From positions 2,767,501 to 2,831,500 of the forward strand of contig NZ_CP033334.1 in assembly GCF_013170705.1 (NCBI RefSeq): 64,000 bases of DNA. The letters run 5' to 3'. The notes below the pieces were generated by a model. The model was not told the origin of the DNA. It saw nothing but the letters and a program-made list of their open reading frames with translations, and did no database searches. Numbering within the stretch: position 1 is the stretch's first letter; the number at the start of each line of letters is the position of its first letter. Source of the stretch: Mesorhizobium loti (GTDB taxonomy: Bacteria; Pseudomonadota; Alphaproteobacteria; Rhizobiales; Rhizobiaceae). Position numbers and translations under genes: made by a program. Below, piece by piece: positions 52,443 to 61,122 of the stretch.

Positions 52443-53462
52443 ATGAAGCCGGTCCGTTTCGGTATTGTGTCGACAGCGAAGATCGCCCGCGACTGGGTGA
52501 TACCGGCGATGAAAGCCGTACCGGAGTGTGAAGTTGTAGCCATCTCCTCACGCGACGGATCTCGTGCGGCCCGCGTCGCCTCGGAATTCGGTATTTCGAA
52601 GCACTATACGTCTTTCTCCGACCTGCTGAACGACGACGAGGTCGAGGCAATCTATATCCCGACGCCGAACAATCGGCACGTCGAAGATGCAATTGCCGCG
52701 GCGAGGGCTGGCAAGCACGTCTTGTGCGAGAAACCACTTGCCTTGGATGCGGCGGACGCCCTGCGCCTGGCCGAGGTTCAACTGCAGACAGGTGTGCAGA
52801 TATCGGAGGCCTTCATGGTCCGATATCATCCACGATGGCTCGCCGCGCGGGAAATCATCCGCAGTGGCAGGCTCGGACGCGTAACACAGATCCACGCAAC
52901 CTACAGTGTGACCAACGACAATCCGCAGGACATCAGGTTCCAGCCGGAACTCGGCGGTGGTGCCTTGGGAGACGTTGGCGTCTATCCGATAACGGCAGCC
53001 CGCTTTCTCTTCGAGGCTGAGCCGATCGCCGCGACCGCGACATTCGAAAAGCTTGCGCCCGATGGTGTCGATATTGCCGTCGCCGGCCTGCTCGAATTTC
53101 CCGACAACCGCAATCTTCTGTTCAGTGGCGCCCTGCTGCAGGCATGGGCACACTGGATCATGGTTATCGGTACGGACGGCTGGATGGAAATCCCGGTCGC
53201 CGTCTGGCCCTCGGCAAAACAAGAGACGATCATCAAGCTGCGCAAGCGTGACGATATTTATGACCGGGATGTCGAAGTCATCCGCTTTGCGCCGGCAAAC
53301 CAATATGAAGAAGAGGTCCGCGAGTTTGCGCGCGCCATAAGGGGGGAGATCAAGCAGTCCTGGCCAATCAGCGACGCGGTGGCGGGAATGCATGTACTCG
53401 ATGCCATCAGGCGGTCTGCCGCGGATAGGGCGCGTGTCCTGGTCCACAGGGACCGAGGATAG
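52443..53462 (+). CDS. Gfo/Idh/MocA family oxidoreductase
   Basis: A 339-residue NAD(P)-dependent oxidoreductase with FGIVSTAKIARDWVIPAMKA, YIPTPNNRHVEDAIAAARAG, the catalytic EKPLALDAADAL segment and GGGALGDVGVYPITAARFLF. It resembles the short Gfo/Idh subgroup (glucose-fructose oxidoreductase and dehydrogenases of sugars or diols). It is the last gene of unit 5; its link to the amide or imino-acid enzymes is not obvious and may indicate a glycosylated substrate. Confidence 0.9.
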   Translation: MKPVRFGIVSTAKIARDWVIPAMKAVPECEVVAISSRDGSRAARVASEFGISKHYTSFSDLLNDDEVEAIYIPTPNNRHVEDAIAAARAGKHVLCEKPLALDAADALRLAEVQLQTGVQISEAFMVRYHPRWLAAREIIRSGRLGRVTQIHATYSVTNDNPQDIRFQPELGGGALGDVGVYPITAARFLFEAEPIAATATFEKLAPDGVDIAVAGLLEFPDNRNLLFSGALLQAWAHWIMVIGTDGWMEIPVAVWPSAKQETIIKLRKRDDIYDRDVEVIRFAPANQYEEEVREFARAIRGEIKQSWPISDAVAGMHVLDAIRRSAADRARVLVHRDRG

Positions 53463-53530
53463 CCCCTTATACAGGCCCCACACACCGCTGCCTGCGGCGA
53501 TGCCGGCTGCCGATGCAGCCGGATGCGCAA

Positions 53531-53743
53531 TCACTCGGTGTCGCGGTGATCGAGGACTTCAAGCATGGTGGTCAGCATGCTTCCGACTTCTTCCGAGATT
53601 TCCTCGGGCCGAATCCCCGCCTTGATGGCGTCCGCGGTCGCTTGTTCGGCGAGTTTAGCCGCAAGGGCCGGATCGGCCCTCGAAAAAGGTGGAACGTTTT
53701 CCTCCACCCATTTCTGCAGGAATTCGATGCCGCGAGCGCTCAT
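53531..53743 (-). CDS. DUF768 family small protein
   Basis: A 70-residue protein reading MSARGIEFLQKWVEENVPPF, then DPALAAKLAEQATADAIKAG and IRPEEISEEVG. This closely follows the DUF768 pattern known almost only from Mesorhizobium, where many paralogues occur. Function is unknown. The SD is weak; a TTG three codons upstream is an alternative start. It lies downstream of the terminator of the RTX gene. Confidence 0.75.
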   Translation of the reverse strand: MSARGIEFLQKWVEENVPPFSRADPALAAKLAEQATADAIKAGIRPEEISEEVGSMLTTMLEVLDHRDTE

Positions 53744-53791
53744 GACGAACAAAAGCTCGTTGGAGCGATTTCGTTCCGCCGAGGTGCATTC

Positions 53792-53827
53792 AAGAAAACG
53801 TCAGACCCTGTTGATCAGGGCCTGACG
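53792..53827 (-). terminator. Rho-independent terminator of the RTX gene
   Basis: CGTCAGACCCTG (53799-53810) and CAGGGCCTGACG (53816-53827) form a 12-bp stem with one mismatch and a 5-nt loop. Read on the minus strand it is followed by TTTTCTT, just past the RTX gene's stop at 53838. Confidence 0.85.
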
Positions 53828-53837
53828 TCCCCAAGGC

Positions 53838-55343
53838 TCACGTTACGATGAACGAGGATGCCGTCAACGACAGGTGCGGAGAAAGAGTGGCGAACTGGAT
53901 CTGATGTGCTCTGCCTGTCCCATCGCTGTCGAAAGAGAGCGCGCCGGTCAAGCTGTTGTAAATGATGTGGTCATTGCTGTCGTGAGCACCCGCGCCGGCG
54001 AAGAAGGCCGAGGTGGGAAGGGCGCCCTTTTGAAGGCCGGAAAATATAGAGTGGTCGAGCTGGATCTTGTCCTGGTACGCATTAAAGTCGGTGATCTTGT
54101 CGACATTGCCGGCCTTGAGGGCGGAATTGAAGACGAAGACATCCTTGCCTCCATGTCCGGTCAGTACGTCTCGCCCGCCACCTCCATTGATGACGTTGTT
54201 GCCGGCATTGCCCTCTATGGTTTGGGAAAACTCGTTTCCGGTGAGGTTGATGGCGGTGGTTCCGGATCGGCTCGTGGTGGCGAGATGTTCGATCTCCGAC
54301 CCGGCCGACAACGCATAACTCACCGATGCCAGCACGGTGTCGTTGCCGCCGCCCTTCACTTCCACCACCTTGTCACCGACGTTGTCGACATAATAGGTGT
54401 CGTTGTAGCCACGGCCGGCCATCGTGTCGGCGCCGGTGGTGCCGTGCATTACGTCCGCCCCGCCAGTGCCGTAGAAGACGTGATCGCTGCTTGAAGGTGT
54501 GCTGGTCGTCGGGGGCACCGGCGTGGTTGTGGTGGGCGGCGGCGTCACGGTGGTGGTGCCGCCGGATGAACCGGTGCCGCCGCTTGACGACGTGCCGGCG
54601 TCGCTCTGGTTGTGCTGGAGGAAAAGGGCCTGCAGCGCCGGCGAGTTGCCAAGCGCCGTGTCACCCTGTTGGGAACCCCATGCATAGGCATAGTCGAAGG
54701 CGGGGGTCGGAACCAGCTTGGACCAGTGGTCCAGCATGGTCTGCTCCTGGGTGACGGAGGGAAGGACGTATTGGCCGCCGGTGTCGGTCGTGAAGCTGCC
54801 GCCGCCGAATGTCTGGTAAACCGGAACGATCTGGCTGACCGGAATGCCCGAGGCAACAGCCGCGGCCACGGTCCTGTCGATCATGTTGTAATCGACCGTG
54901 CTTGTTCCGGTGCGCACCGGATACGGGTCCAACCCGTAATAGTCGATATGCGTGTTGGCCGGATTATAGGTGTTCGAAAAATCAGGGTTTGCGGAAGACC
55001 CCATGTTCATCATGGTGATGAAGGTCTTGGCGCCCGGCAAATTCGAATGGATCCAGTCGGATTCCGCCTTCAAATTCGCGGCGGTGGCGTAGGTTCCCCA
55101 TTTGCCGGTTGGGTCCGGTTCATCGACCAGGAAGAAGCCAAACACCTTCGGATTGCCGATGAAGGGCGTGACTTTCTGGATAAAGGACGAGGTCGCCCCA
55201 TTGGCTTCATCGAGCCAGACCAGGCCTTTCGTGCCAGCCGGCAGGGCGTTGAGTTCGTCCACGGATGAAACGTCGACAAGGTTGAATCCGGCGGTTGCGA
55301 CCTGGGAGGCCGACCCACCCGAGGCATAGTGGAGGGTTGTCAT
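53838..55343 (-). CDS. RTX-type calcium-binding protein with N-terminal glycoside-hydrolase-like domain
   Basis: A 501-residue protein without a signal peptide. Residues 1-250 look like a TIM-barrel glycan hydrolase: KGLVWLDEANGATSSF, FGFFLVDEPDPTGKW with acidic residues, IDYYGLDPYPVRTG and FDYAYAWGSQQGD. A Ser/Thr/Gly/Pro linker (about 255-295) leads to nonapeptide-like calcium repeats (GTGGADVMHGTTGADTMAG, GNAGNNVINGGGGRDVLTG) and a C-terminal DFNAYQDKIQLD block ending ASSFIVT, typical of type I secretion substrates. Start MTTLHYA is supported by AAGGAT. No secretion genes are adjacent. It could remodel the exopolysaccharide made by the neighbouring cluster. Confidence 0.85.
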   Translation of the reverse strand: MTTLHYASGGSASQVATAGFNLVDVSSVDELNALPAGTKGLVWLDEANGATSSFIQKVTPFIGNPKVFGFFLVDEPDPTGKWGTYATAANLKAESDWIHSNLPGAKTFITMMNMGSSANPDFSNTYNPANTHIDYYGLDPYPVRTGTSTVDYNMIDRTVAAAVASGIPVSQIVPVYQTFGGGSFTTDTGGQYVLPSVTQEQTMLDHWSKLVPTPAFDYAYAWGSQQGDTALGNSPALQALFLQHNQSDAGTSSSGGTGSSGGTTTVTPPPTTTTPVPPTTSTPSSSDHVFYGTGGADVMHGTTGADTMAGRGYNDTYYVDNVGDKVVEVKGGGNDTVLASVSYALSAGSEIEHLATTSRSGTTAINLTGNEFSQTIEGNAGNNVINGGGGRDVLTGHGGKDVFVFNSALKAGNVDKITDFNAYQDKIQLDHSIFSGLQKGALPTSAFFAGAGAHDSNDHIIYNSLTGALSFDSDGTGRAHQIQFATLSPHLSLTASSFIVT

Positions 55344-55567
55344 GCAGATATCCTTCGTCCGATTCGGTAGGTGCCCCACACCTGCCTAGTGGAGAGGATA
55401 CATTAGAGACAAATCAAAAACCGGCGTCCCTTGATAGAATCGTTGATCACAGCGAGCAAAACGCCGCGGACTCGGACGGCCGACTTGGCTCCGAGGCCTG
55501 TTGACTATCCAAGGATATTTGGCGCTTCACGCTCGACTGCGGAGCGCTCATGGCGACCGTTTATTTG

Positions 55568-58486
55568 CTATGCGCCGCGCACCAGAAAGGCCCTTTCTAT
55601 CAACGGACGGTTATGGCTGAGATAGGGTTCAATGAGCATGTCGAGGTGTCCGCCCACGATCGGGACTATGCTCAGATCGGCAACGAAAGCACTCCAGCCA
55701 AGGTCTGCCGGAACGCCTGTGCGCCTGCACCGGAACAAGGTGGCGGTAATAGGCAATGCGGGCTTCGGTCGCGCGAGCCACTGGCCAAATGCACGCATCC
55801 GCAGGATTTCCTCGAGCTCGAGGCGCAGAATGAATCGCGTCCTGGCCAAAGCCCCCCATTTCAGCCAGTCGATGCCCCTTGCCAGGACAGCCTCGGCACC
55901 AAATTGGGCAAACAATTTTGCGAGCGCCCGCAAGATCATGCGATCCACCGTCACTCTATGCGTGCGGATGCGCTGGACGGTGCGCGCGAGGGTTTCGCGG
56001 TAGTTGTGCCGCCCAGGCCCGATGTTGGTGTCGAGGATTCCCAGAAACGTGACCGATCGACCCGCGGCAGCAAGTTTGGCGGCAGCCTCGAACGCGACGC
56101 CGCCGCCAAGCGAATAGCCGATCAGATTCACATTGCCCTCCGGCTGGGCCTGGCTGATCTGCTCGACGACCGCATCCACCATTAGCGGTATTGTGTCATG
56201 GCCCTTGAGCAGATCGTTAAGGTCCCCGTAGCGCACCGCAACAACCTTGGCGACAGTGCCCATTTCGGCGCCGAAGGCCGCCAGGCTTGGACCGTAGCCG
56301 ATTGATCCAGGCACAATGAACAGGATGGGCTTGGCGTCGGAGGCATCGACACGCGACTTGCTTGTATCTTGTCCCGGCGACGCGGCCCTGACGACATCTG
56401 CGAAACTCATCCCGACGGTGAACGCCTCCAGGTTGAGTTCACGTCCCAAGGCTGTCTCAAGTTCCATGACGAATTGCAGCAGCTTCAGTGAATCGCCACC
56501 GGCATCGTCCCAGTGGCTGCCAGCCGCTTTTTTACCCGGGAGTATCCTCTCCCAGACGGCGGCCGCGACGCCCGCGATGTCAAGTGGGTCGGCCGCCGGC
56601 CGGACATCTTGCGCGTTTTGGGCGTTTTGCGCATTCAGCGCGCGATCCAGATCCCGCAACTTGACGCCGTCAACCTTGCCGCCCTTGAGTTGCGGTATCT
56701 CGGCAACACTGTGCAGCCGCGTTGGATGAACCGCCGGCGGCAAGGCTGTCCTGATCAAGTCGCGCAATTCAGTGATGAACTCGCTTCCGCCAGCTCTCGC
56801 CGGGACGACAAAGGCCACCAGTTCGTTCGCGTCCGTCACCACCGCAACGGCGTCGTTCACTTGAGGCGCGCGGCGCAGGACGAGTTCCAGTTCGGCGGGC
56901 TCGACGCGTCTTCCATTAATCTTTATCTGGCGTCCCTTTCGTCCGACGATCCACATCCGTCCAGTGTCGTCGACCTTGACCAGATCGCCCGTTGCGAAGA
57001 TCCGAAGTCGGGGATCGGCGGAGCTTGCCTGAAGAGGAACGTTTTCCCCATCCACCCAATAGCCCAGCGTGGTATAGTTGCTTTTGATCAAGAGCTCGCC
57101 CTCCTCCCCCGAGGCGACCTCGCATGCGTCTTCCCCCACGATCGTGTATTCGATGCCGGGGAGGACGAAGCCAACCGGGACCGTTGCGCCCTGCTCCGGA
57201 TAATCCCTCGGCAGGAACCACTGCGTGCCTGTTGTTTCCGTGGATGAGTAGCTGATCTGCACAAAGCAGGACTCGGGAACGCTGGCGCGGAGCCGGTCGA
57301 TGTCCGACCATAAGATCTTTTCTCCACCAACGCGCACGATCCGCAGCGAAGAGAATGTGTCGGACGCGGCACCATTCATCAGCACACGCAGCAGCGCGGG
57401 CACGAGATAGGCGACCGTCACCTGCCATCTCTTGAAATTGTCGCGGGCGGCGCGAATGCCGGCACTCTCTATATCCAGGAGATACAACGTGCCCCCACAC
57501 AGCATGGGGGTCATCATCTCGCGGCATCCCGCGATTGTCGCCGGCCCTGTCAGCGGCATGAACACATCATCGGGGCCGATGTGGCAGGCATCCACATATT
57601 GCTGAACGCGGTGAAGGATCGCCCGTTGGCTGTTTACGACACCCTTGGGAGTCCCGGTGCTGCCTGACGTGTACAGAACGATTGCCGGGGCATCGACCGA
57701 CGGATCGGACGGCAGCGCCGGAAAGCTGCCTTCCGTTGCGCCCATGCAGCTTGCCGCATCGATCCATTTCAGGGGCGAGGCATCCGGCCAGCCCGCCGGC
57801 CCACCTGGTCCTGGCTTGACGATCGCGGCCAGCCGCGCGCTGGTGGCAATTGCAGCGAGGCGCTGAAACGGATCCCGGGGATTTAACGGCACGGCAGGCC
57901 TGCCAGCGCGCATGGCGGCGAGCATGGCCACGGGATACCACAGCGCATTCCCGATAAGGAGCCCGACCGCCTTGCCCGGCGGGACCGAACCAGCGATGGC
58001 ACTCGCCAGGTTTTGGACTGCGTTCAACAATTCCGCAAAGCTGAGCGATGTGGAGCCGTCACTGATCGCGGTTTTGTCCGGATATCTTTCGACAACTCGC
58101 TTCAGATGCCAGAACGCCGGTTTTTCGGAGAAATCGTCGCACATCCATTGGAACGGGTGGCTGGTTGGTCCGTCCACGTCCAGAGGGCGCGTCGATGCCT
58201 GTTTCCATGTGAAGCCGTCTGGAGGTCCGATTCCGATATTGGGGATAATCGCAACATCCTGCCGGCTTGCCAATCCGCCAACAGACGCCAAAGCGCGTGG
58301 AAACGGGCTTTTTGAACGCGGGCGCCCGAACGCTTCCAACGCAATTCCCCTTTTGCTGATTGGCTTTGCAGTGTCGTACGCGACCATGCTGGTCGTGGCA
58401 TCGTTAGAACGAATGATTCCGGATCGGACTCGGCGATCCGATATGCGCCGACCTATCATCGCCGCATCGTCCAGCGCCTGCTTCAT
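55568..58486 (-). CDS. NRPS-like protein: adenylation, carrier and thioesterase domains
   Basis: A 972-residue single module. After about 100 N-terminal residues comes an adenylation domain (LYTSGSTGTPKGV near 268, SSTETTGT near 415, GDLVKVDDTGRMWIVGRKGR and QIKINGRRVE near 490-520), then a linker with the triplet NAQNAQNAQ, a carrier domain with the phosphopantetheine Ser in DDAGGDSL (about 663), and a thioesterase with GYSLGGG (about 787) and the His in GGHLDML (about 948). No condensation domain is present. It would activate an amino or carboxylic acid and release or transfer it, perhaps onto the polysaccharide. It is transcribed away from the glycosyltransferase gene. No good SD is visible, so the start is uncertain. 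Confidence 0.88.
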   Translation of the reverse strand: MKQALDDAAMIGRRISDRRVRSGIIRSNDATTSMVAYDTAKPISKRGIALEAFGRPRSKSPFPRALASVGGLASRQDVAIIPNIGIGPPDGFTWKQASTRPLDVDGPTSHPFQWMCDDFSEKPAFWHLKRVVERYPDKTAISDGSTSLSFAELLNAVQNLASAIAGSVPPGKAVGLLIGNALWYPVAMLAAMRAGRPAVPLNPRDPFQRLAAIATSARLAAIVKPGPGGPAGWPDASPLKWIDAASCMGATEGSFPALPSDPSVDAPAIVLYTSGSTGTPKGVVNSQRAILHRVQQYVDACHIGPDDVFMPLTGPATIAGCREMMTPMLCGGTLYLLDIESAGIRAARDNFKRWQVTVAYLVPALLRVLMNGAASDTFSSLRIVRVGGEKILWSDIDRLRASVPESCFVQISYSSTETTGTQWFLPRDYPEQGATVPVGFVLPGIEYTIVGEDACEVASGEEGELLIKSNYTTLGYWVDGENVPLQASSADPRLRIFATGDLVKVDDTGRMWIVGRKGRQIKINGRRVEPAELELVLRRAPQVNDAVAVVTDANELVAFVVPARAGGSEFITELRDLIRTALPPAVHPTRLHSVAEIPQLKGGKVDGVKLRDLDRALNAQNAQNAQDVRPAADPLDIAGVAAAVWERILPGKKAAGSHWDDAGGDSLKLLQFVMELETALGRELNLEAFTVGMSFADVVRAASPGQDTSKSRVDASDAKPILFIVPGSIGYGPSLAAFGAEMGTVAKVVAVRYGDLNDLLKGHDTIPLMVDAVVEQISQAQPEGNVNLIGYSLGGGVAFEAAAKLAAAGRSVTFLGILDTNIGPGRHNYRETLARTVQRIRTHRVTVDRMILRALAKLFAQFGAEAVLARGIDWLKWGALARTRFILRLELEEILRMRAFGQWLARPKPALPITATLFRCRRTGVPADLGWSAFVADLSIVPIVGGHLDMLIEPYLSHNRPLIERAFLVRGA

Positions 58487-58520
58487 TCAAACAGACGAGG
58501 ACAGCGGGAAGCCCTGCTCC

Positions 58521-58548
58521 TAGCGTGGGTTTGGTAGCGTGGGTTTGG
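58521..58548. repeat. 14-bp tandem direct repeat in divergent promoter region
   Basis: TAGCGTGGGTTTGG occurs twice without a gap (58521-58534 and 58535-58548) in the 161-bp region between the NRPS-like gene and the glycosyltransferase gene. It may be a regulator site or a recent duplication. Confidence 0.8.
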
Positions 58549-58647
58549 GCGTTGTGCGTGTAGGGGCGATGAACCGGTCATGAGAGCGGATCCAAGAGCC
58601 AGCCATTTGATGCGGTCGGGATACTGCCGGCATCCTGGGGGCATGGG

Positions 58648-59865
58648 ATGAACCCGCACCTTGTCTGCATCGGAGGCGAGGATCACCGTCTCAGAATCCC
58701 ATTCCTGCTGGCGATGCGCGAGAAGGGTTTTCGAGTCACTGCCGTGTCGAGCGACGTGGGGGGGCCCTTTTCCCTCCATGGCATCCCACATCGCCGATTT
58801 GGGTTCGACCGCTTTAGCAGCGGCGGCGGGGAATGGGGCGCTCTCGGAAGGGTCCGCAAATTGATGTCCGAACTGCGTCCGGACATCGTCCAGAGTTTCG
58901 ACACCAAGCCCAACCTCCTGACGCCCTTGGCCGTGCGCGGGCAGGTTCCGGTCATCCGCACCATCAATGGCCTTGGTTGGACATTCTCGTCGCTGGAGCC
59001 GCGCGCTCTGGCGCTGCGTCCGGTCTTCTGCGCTCTCCAGGGCCTCGCATCGTTGTGGACAGCGATGACCGTTTTCCAGAATCGCGACGATCAAGCCTTC
59101 TTCGAGCGCTACCGGCTGGTGGGCAACGGCAAAGCGCGACTGATCCGCAGCTCTGGTATCGACTTGAATGCATTCTCGACAGCTCGGTATCGTGGTCCGT
59201 CAGCCGCCACGGTGCGCGAGGAACTGGGCCTTCATTCGGCCGAAGTCGTAATCTTTGTCGGTCGGCTGACCCGTCAGAAGGGGATCCCGACCCTGCTCAA
59301 GGCGGTTCCCCGCATCCTCTCCGAGAGGCCCAACGCGCGTTTCGTGCTCGTTGGCCCGCAGGATTCCGAAGGTCCATTTGCGGTCAACAAGTCCGATATC
59401 GAGCGATATGCTCCTCACGTGATCGCCTTGGGGCCAAGGCGGGATGTTCCAGCCCTTCTTGGCATGGCCGATCTGTTCGCGTTTCCGACGCAATATCGCG
59501 AGGGGATTCCGCGCGTGCTGTTGGAAGCGGGATTGTCCGGATTGCCTATCGTGGCCTCGAGAATGCCCGGCTGCAATGACGTGGTCGAGGATGGCTGGAA
59601 CGGTTATCTCGTCGCGCCGCGCGACGCGGAAGGATTCGCATCCAGAATAATTGAGATCCTGTCCGACCGCGCCCGTGGAAAAATCATGGGCGGCCGTTCC
59701 GTCGGACTCGTGCGGGAGCGCTTTTCGCTGTCGTGGGTCGTCGACCAGTATTGCGAGCTATACAAGACCGTGCTCGGTGGCAGCGGCAGTCTTGCTCGAT
59801 CGGCCCCCGCGACAATGATGGAAGAGCGTGCGCGAAACCCCCGATTGGGTGAGGCGCGGCAATGA
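58648..59865 (+). CDS. Glycosyltransferase family 4
   Basis: A 405-residue GT-B enzyme. The N-terminal HLVCIGGEDHRLRIPFLLAM is the acceptor domain; the C-terminal nucleotide-sugar domain has VIFVGRLTRQKGIPTLLKAV, VLVGPQDSEG and EGIPRVLLEAGLSGLPIVAS with the EX7E catalytic pair. It transfers a sugar to a lipid-linked oligosaccharide on the cytoplasmic face. The last codons overlap the next ATG by four bases, coupling it to the polymerase gene. Confidence 0.92.
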   Translation: MNPHLVCIGGEDHRLRIPFLLAMREKGFRVTAVSSDVGGPFSLHGIPHRRFGFDRFSSGGGEWGALGRVRKLMSELRPDIVQSFDTKPNLLTPLAVRGQVPVIRTINGLGWTFSSLEPRALALRPVFCALQGLASLWTAMTVFQNRDDQAFFERYRLVGNGKARLIRSSGIDLNAFSTARYRGPSAATVREELGLHSAEVVIFVGRLTRQKGIPTLLKAVPRILSERPNARFVLVGPQDSEGPFAVNKSDIERYAPHVIALGPRRDVPALLGMADLFAFPTQYREGIPRVLLEAGLSGLPIVASRMPGCNDVVEDGWNGYLVAPRDAEGFASRIIEILSDRARGKIMGGRSVGLVRERFSLSWVVDQYCELYKTVLGGSGSLARSAPATMMEERARNPRLGEARQ

Positions 59866-61121
59866 TTCGTGATGCGTTCCTGGCCTTCGGCATAGCAATG
59901 TCCTACGCGGTGCAGCTCAGCATCCCCGGGCTGCCGTTCGGCTACAGCGAACTCTTCCTCACGCTCTGGATATTGCTGTCGATCACGCGGGTCCTTGCTG
60001 GCGGCCGGCTGGAGGTAACGCCGGCCCTGGCCAAACTTGCACGTTTCTGGCTGATCCTGACGCTTGCCCTGGGCGTCGGTTCCATCATCGGCTTTCTGAC
60101 GACCACGCTGTTCCTCGATCCTTTGTTGCACGACACGATGGCGTATGCGTTGTTGGCCTGCGTCACCTGCCTGGCCGCCGCGGAGCCGAACGCGGCTGTC
60201 CGTTTACGTCGTATCGCCTGGTGGATGATCGCTATCGCGAGTGCTTGCTTTGTCATTCAGGTAGGGGTTGGTTTCGGCTGGATCCATCAGTCTGGCGTCC
60301 GTCCCTGGTACTGGGATCGCTTTTGCGGTTGGTCTGAGAATCCGAACCAGCTTGCACTCTACTGCGCTCTGCTTGGTCCCCTGGCCCTGCATCTTGCCAT
60401 GACCACCAGCAATCCGTTGGGAAGATGCCTTGGGCTATTCAGCCTGATCCTCACCTTCTACGTCGGAAGGCTGACAAAGAGCGATACCTATCTCTATACG
60501 ACAGTCCTGGCCTGCCTGATCCTTCTCGGATTGCGGATGCGGGCCTTGCTGGCGGGCGATGGCGGCAAGGCCAGCCTTTCGCGACAACTTGGCCTCCTGC
60601 TCGCTGTTGCGTTCCTTCCATTGGCGGTATCGATGGCGCCTTACGCCATCAGCGAGGCCGCCAGCGCCGAAGATTTCGCCAAGAGCCTCACCAAGGACAA
60701 GGGCGGGGAAGCGACCGCGGAAACCGCGGCACTTCGCCTTTACCTTTGGGACGCGGCATTGGACAAGGGGGCAAGATCCGGATCTCTGGGGCTGGGCCCA
60801 GGCCCACACCTTGATACTCCCCCCGTGGTCAATCAGCAGTTTCTGCCGCGACCCTTCGAGGCCCATAGCACGATCCTCGATCTCTACACCCAGGGCGGCC
60901 TGATTTCAGTCCTGGCCCTGCTGTGGATCCTCGGCTCGGCCGCCTGGTCCGCCTGGCGTGCGAGGCTGGACGCTCTCGTGGCGCTTACAGCATCTATCGC
61001 TGTCTTCAGTGCTCCGCACCTGATCATCCGGCACCCGATCGTGTGGTTCTCTTTGACCCTCTGCCTCGTCGCTGGAACGCCTCAGTCGGTTCCCACGATC
61101 ATTCGCCAGAGGAGATATTAG
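59862..61121 (+). CDS. O-antigen ligase/polymerase-like membrane protein (Wzy-type)
   Basis: A 419-residue polytopic membrane protein with about ten hydrophobic segments and a large periplasmic loop containing RFCGWSENPNQLALYCALLG, LRLYLWDAALDKGARSGSLG and GPGPHLDTP, then PFEAHSTILDLYTQGGLISV. The WSENPNQLA and HSTILDLYTQGG elements are characteristic of the O-antigen ligase/Wzy family. It probably polymerises the repeat unit. Start overlaps the glycosyltransferase stop (ATGA). Confidence 0.88.
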   Translation: MIRDAFLAFGIAMSYAVQLSIPGLPFGYSELFLTLWILLSITRVLAGGRLEVTPALAKLARFWLILTLALGVGSIIGFLTTTLFLDPLLHDTMAYALLACVTCLAAAEPNAAVRLRRIAWWMIAIASACFVIQVGVGFGWIHQSGVRPWYWDRFCGWSENPNQLALYCALLGPLALHLAMTTSNPLGRCLGLFSLILTFYVGRLTKSDTYLYTTVLACLILLGLRMRALLAGDGGKASLSRQLGLLLAVAFLPLAVSMAPYAISEAASAEDFAKSLTKDKGGEATAETAALRLYLWDAALDKGARSGSLGLGPGPHLDTPPVVNQQFLPRPFEAHSTILDLYTQGGLISVLALLWILGSAAWSAWRARLDALVALTASIAVFSAPHLIIRHPIVWFSLTLCLVAGTPQSVPTIIRQRRY

Positions 61122-61122
61122 A

